Shown: positions 45,258 through 53,621, counted from the first letter of the stretch. The stretch: 64,000 nt of DNA from Nitrospira sp. (GCA_024760545.1 CP060501.1:3612036-3676035); one strand, 5' to 3'. Made by a program: numbers and translations. Notes: generated from the letters alone by a model not told the origin.

Positions 45258-45755
45258 CTAGCGAGTATTGAACGAAACGTTGATTCCTTGCCCGAGTTTT
45301 GCCAGAAGAACTTTTGCTCTAAGAACGTAGTACGAGTTTTCTTCCCTCTGAAGCTTGGTGACTGAAACAAGGAGATCGCGGGCAGTGTCGGTCTGCCCTT
45401 GATTTAAAGCCAGCTCCCCAGAGTGGAGGGCACAGGCGGCAACCATTGCCTCTGCATCAACTGCGACTCGACTTGTTGGATTGGCAACCAGGCGCTCAAG
45501 GTGAGTTGGCAGTGGAAGGATAAATCCTTCGTTTCCATCGGCTAGTTGACTGGCTGAACGAAGTTGGCTCAAATCTGCCATTGCCTGGCTCAAATCAGAA
45601 GTAGATTTGCAGTCGGCATAGGTGTTCCAGAGCGACATGAAACCGCTGTTCTGTAGCTCTGTTACCTGGGATGATGGGCTAGTTGCACAAGCTGAAGTAA
45701 GAACCGCTGTTCCAAGCAACCCGATGACTAGACTTTTAGCTACCATGCCTTGCAT
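45258..45755 (-). CDS. Putative lipoprotein, regulator-adjacent
   Basis: The 165-aa product has a signal peptide with lipobox TSACAT (Cys about 23). The mature part is helical with TPR-like spacing (AEAMVAACALHSGELALNQGQTDTARDLLVSV across about 100-130). It may be a helical-repeat lipoprotein. A promoter candidate with a split inverted repeat lies about 90 bp upstream. The upstream gene on the same strand encodes a LuxR-type regulator. Confidence 0.7.
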   Translation of the reverse strand: MQGMVAKSLVIGLLGTAVLTSACATSPSSQVTELQNSGFMSLWNTYADCKSTSDLSQAMADLSQLRSASQLADGNEGFILPLPTHLERLVANPTSRVAVDAEAMVAACALHSGELALNQGQTDTARDLLVSVTKLQREENSYYVLRAKVLLAKLGQGINVSFNTR

Positions 45756-45844
45756 ACCGGCTCACCTCTAGCAAGCCTTACTGCAAGTGGTAGGCCTGAC
45801 AAATATCTTTTGGATTTCAAGGAAAATTGGAAAAAGTCAGGATT

Positions 45845-45873
45845 TTCATAACCAGAAGATGTGTCAATCTCAA
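45845..45873 (-). promoter_or_regulatory. Promoter candidate for the lipoprotein gene
   Basis: On the minus strand TTGAGA (45873-45868) and TATGAA (45850-45845) are 17 bp apart. The implied leader is about 83 nt before the ATG at 45755. One arm of the repeat described next falls in its spacer, directly downstream of the -35. Confidence 0.45.
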
Positions 45874-45896
45874 CTCACTGTTGCGCCGTTGACACA
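45860..45896. promoter_or_regulatory. Split 8-bp inverted repeat at the lipoprotein promoter
   Basis: TGTGTCAA (45860-45867) and TTGACACA (45889-45896) are perfect inverted copies 21 bp apart, about 29 bp from arm to arm. One arm lies in the -35/-10 spacer and the other upstream of the -35. It could bind a dimeric regulator such as the LuxR-type protein encoded next door. Confidence 0.4.
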
Positions 45897-45929
45897 ATCA
45901 AAAAGCTATAGCAAAGGGAAACGTGAGGA

Positions 45930-46538
45930 CTAGGAATTGAAGATTTGGACGAGAATGCCGGTCCGGGTGGTAGCGTTCGTTTTTCTCATAATGTGCTTAA
46001 TATGTTCTTTTACTGTTTGTTCAGTAATCTGAAGGGCATTCGCGATTTCCTTATTGGTCCACCCTTTTGCCAGATGTTCAACTACTGACTGCTCGCGGTT
46101 TGTTAATTGGAACCGTTCTCGAGCATGTTCGGTATTGAGATTTTGTTTCCGCCCCAGCTCCTCCATGGTAACCACAAGCCTGGCGTTCTGAATCCCTCCT
46201 CGATCTGGCAACCCAAATCCCCTTAAAAGAATCGGCTGGTTCGGATCTCCAGTCACACGCTTGAGTTCGAATTGTTCCCAATCCTTAGCCTCTGTGCGTA
46301 TATGAAGGGCTTTAATAATTTCCGCACAAAGCTCAGTCAGGGCAGTAGGGAGGACTCCACGTGCTGAAATTGCGGTATTGCCACCATGCTCAACAGCATT
46401 GATTTTTTTAGCAAGTTCAGTAGCTTGTCGATTCATATGAAGAAGTTGCATAGATGCTGATAGCACCACAATCCCAGATCCAGCCCTTTGATCAGCAAGC
46501 ACATCTGTTTGGTCAACACCTTTTGGTGATTCAGTCAT
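45930..46538 (-). CDS. LuxR-type transcription regulator with PAS-like N-domain
   Basis: The 202-aa protein has an N-terminal PAS-like part (GIVVLSASMQLLHMNRQA) followed by a short sensor region. The C-terminal HTH (about 139-197) matches LuxR/FixJ regulators: LTNREQSVVEHLAKGWTNKE, then IANALQITEQTVKEHIKHIM. There is no phospho-acceptor Asp domain, so control is likely by ligand or partner. Its own -10 lies in a perfect palindrome, which suggests self-control. It sits next to the PilZ and antiterminator genes that head the polysaccharide locus. Confidence 0.88.
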   Translation of the reverse strand: MTESPKGVDQTDVLADQRAGSGIVVLSASMQLLHMNRQATELAKKINAVEHGGNTAISARGVLPTALTELCAEIIKALHIRTEAKDWEQFELKRVTGDPNQPILLRGFGLPDRGGIQNARLVVTMEELGRKQNLNTEHARERFQLTNREQSVVEHLAKGWTNKEIANALQITEQTVKEHIKHIMRKTNATTRTGILVQIFNS

Positions 46539-46870
46539 AAGACTATGACGGCACTCTATTCCTATGGAATGAGCCAGTATCGATTCTCGGCAACTCTAAT
46601 TAGATCAGCTCGATAGGGATAACACAGGTTAATGCAGGTATAGTACCTAACCCTTTCGAGGGAGTCAACATATACCTTTGGGAAAGCAGCCTACATCATT
46701 GGTATTGTTGATCCAAGTTGCAACAAATATATTCACCACAGATTCTGAAAGATATGGGGAAGAATTTCAGTCATAGTTAGGCACGGTCCAGTCGATTCTA
46801 GCCTCATTATCTAAATGTGACTACTAAAAATTAAGTCTATTCAATGCTTTATAGCCAAGGAGGGTGCGAA
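46539..46870. other. Divergent regulatory region (332 bp)
   Basis: No gene is seen. The region is AT-rich and separates the LuxR-type gene from the PilZ gene. It holds the minus-strand promoter and palindrome at 46636-46668 and an imperfect TTGTTG...CAACAA repeat further right. I find no clear plus-strand promoter for the PilZ gene. Confidence 0.6.
46636..46668 (-). promoter_or_regulatory. Promoter of the LuxR-type gene with operator-like palindrome
   Basis: On the minus strand TTGACT (46668-46663) and TACTAT (46645-46640) are 17 bp apart, a near-consensus promoter. The -10 lies inside AGGTA-TAG-TACCT (46636-46648), a perfect inverted repeat. A further pair GGTTA/TAACC surrounds it on both sides (46627-46631 and 46648-46652). 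The implied leader is about 95 nt. Confidence 0.6.
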
Positions 46871-47218
46871 GTGATACCAATAGAATGGGAATGGTCGATA
46901 AGGGACAGCCATGAAAAGCATAGCGAACGAGCGGCGCTACTGAGGCCGATTCTCTATCAAATCACATCTCCGGAAGAGGGAAATAGCATTTCCGCGAGAG
47001 ATGGCAGAGCGCTATCGCTGAATATCAGCAGCGGCGGTATGCTGGTCCTCATGGATCAAGCTCCAGCCGTTGAGCAGGTGTTGAAAGTTTATGTGCCGAC
47101 ACCGATAACCATTGCCGAAACACCGACATTGGCTGAGGTCCGGTGGACGAGGAAACTGCCGTTTGGGAATTCAAATGGTCATGCGGTATATTTTGTGGGG
47201 CTTAAGTTTATGTTTTGA
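46871..47218 (+). CDS. PilZ-domain protein (probable c-di-GMP receptor)
   Basis: I choose GTG 46871 because AAGGAGGG lies six bases before it, although an ATG 27 bases upstream is in frame. The 115-aa product has a PilZ-type Arg-containing loop (ERAALLRPILYQI) and the NISSGGM motif, matching (D/N)xSxxG. The barrel continues to GLKFMF at the C-terminus. PilZ proteins bind c-di-GMP and control surface-polysaccharide output. This fits its place at the head of the polysaccharide locus. Confidence 0.8.
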   Translation: MIPIEWEWSIRDSHEKHSERAALLRPILYQITSPEEGNSISARDGRALSLNISSGGMLVLMDQAPAVEQVLKVYVPTPITIAETPTLAEVRWTRKLPFGNSNGHAVYFVGLKFMF

Positions 47219-47528
47219 TTATCAATGAGAGTGAGACTGTGCGAAGAAGAATCTCAATTTTGAAAGTGGCTCGTATAGAGCCGAATGGCATGGGTAAGTG
47301 GTGAAAGAGGTCATTGGAATCAGCAAGATAGCCAACATACATGCGAATACCGGTCACGGGTTATCTGGTTTTCAGTCAGGACTTGCAAGCTCTTCGCATG
47401 ACCTGTTAAGAAATATTTCTTTGACCATTGGGGCATCGTTCTTGTGCTGCAACGACGGTTTCCTCTCGGTCGATTGACAGGTGTGTACACAATTTGTTGT
47501 AGAAGGAAGATCGGGTATGTACCGGATG

Positions 47529-47539
47529 GGCGGTAGCCT
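47529..47539 (+). promoter_or_regulatory. ops-like (JUMPstart) element before the NusG/RfaH-like gene
   Basis: GGCGGTAGCCT matches the ops consensus GGCGGTAGnnT used by RfaH in Enterobacteria. It is on the coding strand in the untranslated leader, 40 bases before the antiterminator's ATG. The first ten bases can also fold (GGC-GGTA-GCC), as the E. coli element does. It is downstream of a likely promoter. Confidence 0.55.
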
Positions 47540-47563
47540 GTTTCGAACTCAAGTTACACATAT

Positions 47564-47577
47564 TGGAGACGCCTCCA
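47564..47577 (+). promoter_or_regulatory. Hairpin that could cover the Shine-Dalgarno site
   Basis: TGGAG and CTCCA form a 5-bp stem around an ACGC loop just before the ATG at 47579. The left arm holds GGAG, the only ribosome binding site seen. If the stem forms, translation would be limited until it opens. Confidence 0.4.
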
Positions 47578-47578
47578 T

Positions 47579-48124
47579 ATGAGCGATTCTTCCTGGGACA
47601 AATCGAGATCTTCCGAGATGCGTTGGTATGTAGTTTGCGCAAAGCCGAACCACGAAAGGCAAGCTGAGCAGAACATGGAACGGATGGGGGTAGAGTGTTT
47701 TCTGCCGCTATTGCAAGAGCAGAAGACTATACGCCGCAAAATAAAAACCGTAATTGCTCCTCTTTTCCCAGGATATTTGTTTGTTCGGATCAATCTGTCG
47801 GAGCAGTATCGGACAGTGATGTATGCTCGAGGAGTTCGAAAGTTCGTTGAATTCGGCTCCAGTCCTGTGGAGGTCGACATTGCTATGATTCACGCAATCA
47901 AGAATAGAATGGAAGATTCTAGGGTGTATGTGCTTGAAAAACAGACAGAGCTGAGAAGTGGTCAACTTGTCCAGATCAAGAGCGGCCCGTTCATCGGGCT
48001 TGAGGCTGTCTTTATGCGGGAAATGCGAGGGCAACAACGGGCGATGGTTCTACTCCATACACTTGAACTCCAAGCGCGGGCTGTAGTGAATATTGATCAA
48101 ATCGTTCCATGTGCTGCTGCGTGA
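47579..48124 (+). CDS. NusG/RfaH/UpxY-type transcription antiterminator
   Basis: The 181-aa protein has an NGN domain (about 14-115) with RWYVVCAKPNHERQAEQNM and APLFPGYLFVRI, then a KOW-like domain (LRSGQLVQIKSGPFIGLEAVF, about 125-155). Specialised NusG paralogues of this kind (RfaH, UpxY) let RNA polymerase pass through terminators in long polysaccharide operons. Its place right before rfbF and after an ops-like site fits that role strongly. The main NusG of the organism would be elsewhere. Confidence 0.9.
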   Translation: MSDSSWDKSRSSEMRWYVVCAKPNHERQAEQNMERMGVECFLPLLQEQKTIRRKIKTVIAPLFPGYLFVRINLSEQYRTVMYARGVRKFVEFGSSPVEVDIAMIHAIKNRMEDSRVYVLEKQTELRSGQLVQIKSGPFIGLEAVFMREMRGQQRAMVLLHTLELQARAVVNIDQIVPCAAA

Positions 48125-48328
48125 GCGCTGATAATCCTCATATCAGATGGTCGCGTAGTGACACGCACCAGCAATCCAGGTCCATGTACATGACGTATCT
48201 CATCCTGTGAAGGCCAGGGTGTGATGATAAGGTTCACCGCTTCATGCTGATCAAACGCAACGTTGTTTCTTAAAGTAGAGTATCCGGTAGGTTATGGGGG
48301 ATCTGCCTGGTTCTCAAGGAGAATGCGT

Positions 48329-49102
48329 ATGAAGGCAATAATTCTTGCAGGTGGAATGGGAACTCGACTTTCTGAAGAGACAACCCTACGGCCTAAACCC
48401 ATGGTCGAAATCGGGGGAAAACCAATCCTATGGCACATCATGAAGATTTATGCTGCTCACGGGATAAAAGAATTTATTATTGGTCTTGGATATAAGGGGG
48501 AGATGATCAAGGAGTACTTTCTCAACTTCTACGCCTTTAACAAAGATATTTCGGTCGACCTTGGGAGCGGAAAAACAACGATTCATGATGGAAGACGGCA
48601 TGAAGACTGGATTGTGCATCTCGTCGACACTGGCCTGCACACTCAAACTGGAGGCCGGCTCAAGCAGCTGAAGAAATGGATAGGCGAAGATGAAACATTT
48701 CTATTTACGTATGGCGATGGAGTGTCGGATGTCGATATCCAAGCCACCATTAAGTTCCACAAGGCCCACGGAAAGTTAGCGACAGTGACGTCGGTCTTGC
48801 CTCCTTCTAGGTTTGGCCGGCTCGTGTTTGATCAAGATCACATAGTCGACTTTAAAGAAAAGCCACATGGCGATGAAGGCTGGATTAATGGTGGCTTCTA
48901 TGTCCTTGAGCCTAAGGCCATTGATTACATTAAAGGTGATGAGACTGTGTGGGAGAGAGGGCCGATCGAGCAGCTCACGAAAGCTAACCAGTTAATGGGT
49001 TATCGGCATGGTCGCTTCTGGTCCTGCATGGATACGCTGAAAGAGAAGAATTATTTGGAGGAGCTGTGGCAGTCGTCAAAAGCTCCATGGAAGGTCTGGT
49101 AA
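48329..49102 (+). CDS. rfbF: Glucose-1-phosphate cytidylyltransferase
   Basis: I start at ATG 48329, seven bases after AAGGAG, giving 257 aa, the usual RfbF length. The nucleotidyltransferase signature is MKAIILAGGMGTRL and RPKPMVEIGGKPILWHIM. Further RfbF features are GYKGEMIKEYF, FTYGDGVSDVD, and the metal-binding INGGFYVLEP. It makes CDP-glucose, the entry to CDP-deoxysugars. The next usual enzyme, CDP-glucose 4,6-dehydratase (rfbG), is not in the window. Confidence 0.95.
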   Translation: MKAIILAGGMGTRLSEETTLRPKPMVEIGGKPILWHIMKIYAAHGIKEFIIGLGYKGEMIKEYFLNFYAFNKDISVDLGSGKTTIHDGRRHEDWIVHLVDTGLHTQTGGRLKQLKKWIGEDETFLFTYGDGVSDVDIQATIKFHKAHGKLATVTSVLPPSRFGRLVFDQDHIVDFKEKPHGDEGWINGGFYVLEPKAIDYIKGDETVWERGPIEQLTKANQLMGYRHGRFWSCMDTLKEKNYLEELWQSSKAPWKVW

Positions 49103-49343
49103 GCACCTTAATTCTCCGAATCGTCATCGTATTCTTTCTGCCGTAGCCTTGAAAAGGACCTGGAAAGCCATAATCGTTTTATACAGCTAGTTAATAAATA
49201 GAGCACGAGGTGTACATTTCGTTCTAGGGTATCCGGAATTTTGGGTCGTTTGGCGAGAACAGTCTCGTTCAGCACCCTGATAGCGTATATATACAAGAGG
49301 TGTCTGTCGACATGGCAGGGTTGCTAAATCGTGGAGATAGGAC

Positions 49344-50402
49344 ATGAGAATTTTGATCACCGGCAACATGGGGTATGTAGGTCCATTGGTTCTGCGCCGA
49401 TTGAGGGAATCGCATCCTCAGGCTACCCTCATCGGCTACGATATGGGCTATTTTGCGCATTGTCTCACAGGTGCTTCCCGACTCCCTGAAAGTCAGGCCG
49501 ATCAGCAATATTTCGGGGATATCCGACATGTTCCTGAGCAGATCCTGCAAGGAATCGACGCCATCGTGCATCTCTGTGCCATCTCAAACGATCCGATGGG
49601 CGCCACTTTTGAAAAGGTTACCCTCGATATAAACCATCGAGCGAGTATCGATCTTGCCGGGAAGGCAAAGCGAGCGGGGGTTAAAGCGTTTGTGTTTGCG
49701 TCAAGCTGTAGCGTGTACGGATTCGCCGAAGGTGGTCCCCGTCGAGAGGAGGATGCTCTGAATCCTCTTACGGCGTACGCGAAATCGAAAGTCCGAACCG
49801 AACAAGATCTGGCCGAGCTTGCATCAGAGACATTCACTGCAACTTGCCTCCGATTTGCAACGGCTTGCGGAATGAGCGATAGACTTCGGCTCGATCTTGT
49901 ACTGAATGATTTTGTGGCAAGCGCGGTTGCCACAAAACGCATCAACATCCTCAGCGATGGGACACCATGGCGCCCGTTGATTCACGTTCAGGACATGGCC
50001 AGGGCAATCGATTGGGCAGTGCGACGAGACCATCGGGATGGAGGGACCTTTTTGACGGTTAACGTGGGAAGCGACACATGGAATTATCAGGTGAAGGATT
50101 TGGCGGATGCGGTGGCCAATCTTGTGCCGAATGTTGAGGTGTCGATCAACAAAGATGCGCAGCCGGATAAGCGCTCATACCGGGTGAACTTTGACAAGTT
50201 CACTAAGTTGGCGCAAGGATTTCTCCCTATGGTTGATCTTCAAAGCGCCGTGAAGAACCTCCATGATGGGCTCATCGCCATGCGGTTTCGCGACCAAGAG
50301 TTCCGGGCCGGTGATTTGATACGACTCGTTACGTTGAAGCGACTAAGGGAGAACGGACAACTGACCGACGAACTCGTCTGGAAAGAGCGAACCAATGGCT
50401 GA
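49344..50402 (+). CDS. NAD-dependent epimerase/dehydratase (extended SDR)
   Basis: The 352-aa protein starts MRILITGNMGYVG, a Gly-rich NAD loop at 7-13. The catalytic Tyr and Lys are in YAKSK (about 145 and 149), and the Ser partner is in SSCSVYG. It belongs to the extended SDR family that reshapes nucleotide sugars. By position it may be the reductase or epimerase of a CDP-6-deoxyhexose route with the neighbouring C-methyltransferase. It could instead supply the missing dehydratase step. Confidence 0.88.
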   Translation: MRILITGNMGYVGPLVLRRLRESHPQATLIGYDMGYFAHCLTGASRLPESQADQQYFGDIRHVPEQILQGIDAIVHLCAISNDPMGATFEKVTLDINHRASIDLAGKAKRAGVKAFVFASSCSVYGFAEGGPRREEDALNPLTAYAKSKVRTEQDLAELASETFTATCLRFATACGMSDRLRLDLVLNDFVASAVATKRINILSDGTPWRPLIHVQDMARAIDWAVRRDHRDGGTFLTVNVGSDTWNYQVKDLADAVANLVPNVEVSINKDAQPDKRSYRVNFDKFTKLAQGFLPMVDLQSAVKNLHDGLIAMRFRDQEFRAGDLIRLVTLKRLRENGQLTDELVWKERTNG

Positions 50403-50474
50403 AGATGTATTCGGTTGTCGTGTCGGGCGTCGATCCCGGCACATCATCGTTCGTACGTAGGAGGGGACATCAGC

Positions 50475-51710
50475 ATGGGACAATCAGTGTGTCGGTCATG
50501 CGGTACGATGCTGAAGAGCACGTTCGTCGATCTTGGCATGTCTCCGTTGGCCAATTCTTACCTCAAACCCGAGCAGCTGAATCGTATGGAGGCCTTCTAT
50601 CCGTTACACGTATATGTGTGTGAAACGTGTCTGCTGGTCCAGCTAGAGCAATTCTCAAGCCCGCACGATATTTTTTCTGACTATGCCTATTTCTCATCTT
50701 TTTCAGATTCGTGGTTGGCTCACGCTCGAGCCTATGTCGACATGATCGTGGCACGGTTCAAATTGCATCATCGTTCTAGAGTTGTGGAAATCGCCAGTAA
50801 CGACGGATATCTTCTGCAGAATTTCATATCGCGAGGCATTCCTGTGCTAGGAGTCGAGCCTGCCGCAAATGTAGCTGAGGTCGCGAAGAAGAAGGGGATC
50901 AATACCAAGGTGGCCTTCTTTGGGGAAAAGACCGCGCTCGACTTAACGGCTGAAGGATGGGGCGCTGATCTTATTGTTGGAAACAACGTGCTGGCTCATG
51001 TCCCTGATTTGAACGATTTCGTGAGGGGACTCAAGATGCTGCTGAATCCAACGGGTCTGGTCACGATGGAATTCCCCCATCTCCTTCAGCTCATGCGGCA
51101 GAATCAGTTTGATACGATCTATCACGAACACTTTTCCTATTTTTCGTTCATAGCCGTTGAACAGGTGTTTGCGCGTCATGGAATGAAACTGTTCGATGTG
51201 GAAGAATTATCGACTCATGGCGGATCTCTCCGAATCTACGCGTGCCACGAGAACGATACGTCCAAACCTACTGAGACGCGGGTAAGGGAGCTGAAATTAC
51301 GAGAAGAGACGGCAGGATTTAATAAGCTGAGTCACTACCTTTCATTTGGCCCACAGGTCGAGTCAACGAAGAGGCAGCTGCTCTCATTTCTGATCTCTGC
51401 CAAACAGGAAGGCAAGCGTGTTGTCGGTTATGGAGCTCCGGCGAAAGGCAATACGCTGCTCAACTATTGCGGCGTTCGGACGGACTTCATTGACTACACC
51501 GTCGACCGAAGCCCCCATAAGCAAGGCCATTTTCTGCCCGGGGTCCATATCCCGATTTATGAGCCGGAACGAGTTTCCCTGACACACCCTGACTATCTCT
51601 TGATTCTGCCCTGGAATATCCGGGAGGAAGTCATGCAGCAGATGAACTACATTCGGGAGTGGGGAGGGAAGTTTGTCGTTCCGATTCCTGAAGTCCAAGT
51701 GTATTCATGA
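50475..51710 (+). CDS. Nucleotide-sugar C-methyltransferase
   Basis: The start is the ATG 50475, eight bases after AGGAGGGG, giving 411 aa. The zinc-binding N-domain has CRSCG and CETC (about 6-9 and 48-51). The SAM site is VVEIASNDGYLLQNF (about 97-111). The C-terminal C-methyltransferase lobe carries VGYGAPAKGNTLLNYCG. This three-part layout (Methyltransf_13, central SAM fold, Methyltransf_14) is that of TylC3/EvaC-type enzymes that add a C-methyl group to keto-deoxysugars, making a branched sugar. Confidence 0.93.
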   Translation: MGQSVCRSCGTMLKSTFVDLGMSPLANSYLKPEQLNRMEAFYPLHVYVCETCLLVQLEQFSSPHDIFSDYAYFSSFSDSWLAHARAYVDMIVARFKLHHRSRVVEIASNDGYLLQNFISRGIPVLGVEPAANVAEVAKKKGINTKVAFFGEKTALDLTAEGWGADLIVGNNVLAHVPDLNDFVRGLKMLLNPTGLVTMEFPHLLQLMRQNQFDTIYHEHFSYFSFIAVEQVFARHGMKLFDVEELSTHGGSLRIYACHENDTSKPTETRVRELKLREETAGFNKLSHYLSFGPQVESTKRQLLSFLISAKQEGKRVVGYGAPAKGNTLLNYCGVRTDFIDYTVDRSPHKQGHFLPGVHIPIYEPERVSLTHPDYLLILPWNIREEVMQQMNYIREWGGKFVVPIPEVQVYS

Positions 51711-52255
51711 TCTTCACGGAAACCGGCCTCAAGGGTGTATTCGTAATTGATCCTGAACCGGCACGAGATGAACGTGGCATGTTCGCCAGGATATGGTGCC
51801 AAAAGGAGTCTGAGGAGCAGGGCCTTGCCGTCACGTGGGTTCAATCGAGTGTCTCAGTGAATACCCACAGAGGAACCCTGCGGGGGATGCACTATCAAGC
51901 GGCTCCGAATGAGGAAGTGAAATTGGTCCGATGTACCGCGGGGACTATCTATGATGTGGTTGTAGACTTACGGCCTGCATCGCCCACGTATTGTCAGCAT
52001 GTGGCAATAACACTATCAGCAGACACTCGCCGGGCCGTCTATATTCCGAAAGATTGTGCCCATGGGTTTCTCACACTCGAGCAAAATAGTGAAGTGTTGT
52101 ACCACATGTCGGAGTTCTACATGCCTGCCAGCGCTCGGGGATTCCGATGGGATGATCCAGCGTTCAAGATCGCCTGGCCGGCACCTATCTTGGTCATGTC
52201 GGAGAAGGATCGAACCTGGCCGGCATTTGTCATGAACGGACCCTTGAAACCATGA
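51707..52255 (+). CDS. rfbC: dTDP-4-dehydrorhamnose 3,5-epimerase-like enzyme
   Basis: The 182-aa protein is a cupin-fold RmlC. It has NTHRGTLRGMHYQAAP with the catalytic His, then LVRCTAGTIYDVVVDLR and YIPKDCAHGFLTLE. The start overlaps the C-methyltransferase stop by four bases. It epimerises C3 and/or C5 of a 4-keto-6-deoxyhexose; in this cluster the nucleotide is probably CDP rather than dTDP because rfbF is present. No rmlA, rmlB or rmlD lies beside it. Confidence 0.9.
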   Translation: MIFTETGLKGVFVIDPEPARDERGMFARIWCQKESEEQGLAVTWVQSSVSVNTHRGTLRGMHYQAAPNEEVKLVRCTAGTIYDVVVDLRPASPTYCQHVAITLSADTRRAVYIPKDCAHGFLTLEQNSEVLYHMSEFYMPASARGFRWDDPAFKIAWPAPILVMSEKDRTWPAFVMNGPLKP

Positions 52256-53574
52256 CATTCGTTGACCAACGGGAGGCATCGATAGGTGGTGAGGACTTAG
52301 GCAAAGAAATGCATAACTTCATGGTAGAACTCTATCCCATATGCCGGAGCATTACGGGTGAGGGGGTGAGGGAAACTCTCCGAGCGATCCAAAAGCGCAT
52401 TCCACTGGAAATTCAGGAAGTCCCTAGTGGAACGAAGGTCTTCGACTGGACAGTCCCGCTGGAGTGGAATGTATCTGATGCCTATATCGTGAACCAAGAA
52501 GGAAAACGAGTCGTCGATTTCAAAGCTCACAATCTGCATCTGATGAGCTATAGCGTACCGATCCGAAAACAGATGAGACTCGAAGAATTGAGGCCGCATC
52601 TGTTCAGTCTGCCGTCGCATCCAGAATGGATTCCGTATCGGACATCCTATTACAAAGAGAACTGGGGATTTTGCCTTCGGCATGCGGATCTCGAACAACT
52701 GCGTGATGAGGAGTACGAGGTCGTCATCGAATCCAGCCTTCGGCCTGGTTCCCTGACCTATGGTGAAATCTATTTGCCGGGAGAAACCTCTGATGAAGTC
52801 CTCGTTTCGTGCCATGTGTGTCACCCCTCACTCTGCAATGACAATTTGTCGGGGATCGTCGTGTCCGTGCGGCTCGCGGAGATCATGGCTGTTCGTGCAA
52901 GGCGCTATTCATACCGATTTCTCTTCATCCCGGGTACGATTGGATCGATTACATGGTTGGCACGAAATGAACATGTGGTGTCTCGTATTAAGCATGGGCT
53001 CGTCTTGACGGGGATTGGGGATGAGGGGAAGATCACTTACAAAAGAAGTCGCCAAGGAAATGCGGAAATCGATCGCGCCATGACTCATGTGCTTCGATAT
53101 TCGGACGAAAACCACACTATTGTCGACTTTTCGCCTTATGGATACGATGAAAGGCAATATTGTTCTCCAGGGTTTAATCTGCCGGTTGGATGTTTCATGC
53201 GGACTCCTCACGGTCACTACCCGGAGTATCATTCATCTGCAGATAATCTGGATTTTGTGAAAGCAGAGTCCCTCGCTCGGTCCTATGCTCGATGCTTGGA
53301 GGCCGTTGAGTTACTGGAAGGGAATCAGACCTATAGGAATCAAAACCCGAAGTGCGAGCCGCAACTGGGCCGGCGGGGCCTCTACCGAGCGGTCGCAGGA
53401 CAGAATGAAAAGCAGACTCAAGAGTTGGCGTTATTATGGGTGTTGAATCTTTCGGATGGACAGCATTCGTTGCTGGACATCGCCATGCGCGCTGAAATGC
53501 CCTTCCGTGAGGTGCGGCGGGCGGCTGATTCGTTACTTGGCTGTGGACTACTGGTTGAAGTCGGAAAGACATGA
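52252..53574 (+). CDS. DUF4910 aminopeptidase-like protein of polysaccharide loci
   Basis: The 440-aa protein has a zinc-peptidase-like core. SCHVCHPSLCNDNLSG (about 182-197) gives the His and Asp ligands, FIPGTIGSITWL follows, and HSSADN (about 325-330) gives the last His/Asp pair. This is the DUF4910 pattern, an M28-like fold often found within surface-polysaccharide clusters. A winged-helix-like tail follows (SLLDIAMRAEMPFREVRRAADSL written across about 405-430). It may hydrolyse an amide or N-acyl group on a sugar. The start overlaps rfbC by four bases. Confidence 0.88.
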   Translation: MTFVDQREASIGGEDLGKEMHNFMVELYPICRSITGEGVRETLRAIQKRIPLEIQEVPSGTKVFDWTVPLEWNVSDAYIVNQEGKRVVDFKAHNLHLMSYSVPIRKQMRLEELRPHLFSLPSHPEWIPYRTSYYKENWGFCLRHADLEQLRDEEYEVVIESSLRPGSLTYGEIYLPGETSDEVLVSCHVCHPSLCNDNLSGIVVSVRLAEIMAVRARRYSYRFLFIPGTIGSITWLARNEHVVSRIKHGLVLTGIGDEGKITYKRSRQGNAEIDRAMTHVLRYSDENHTIVDFSPYGYDERQYCSPGFNLPVGCFMRTPHGHYPEYHSSADNLDFVKAESLARSYARCLEAVELLEGNQTYRNQNPKCEPQLGRRGLYRAVAGQNEKQTQELALLWVLNLSDGQHSLLDIAMRAEMPFREVRRAADSLLGCGLLVEVGKT

Positions 53575-53621
53575 CCACGCCCAGGTTCTTCGTGCGGATT
53601 TCATGAGATGAGGAAACGACG

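Larger units (their letters stand above)
47219..47578. other. Leader region of the antiterminator gene (360 bp)
   Basis: No gene is seen. A possible promoter is TTGACA at 47474-47479 with a weak -10 (TGTAGA, 47498-47503). The palindrome TGTGTACACA (47482-47491) lies in its spacer. Further down are the ops-like site and the ribosome-site hairpin. The first 200 bases hold nothing I can name. Confidence 0.5.
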
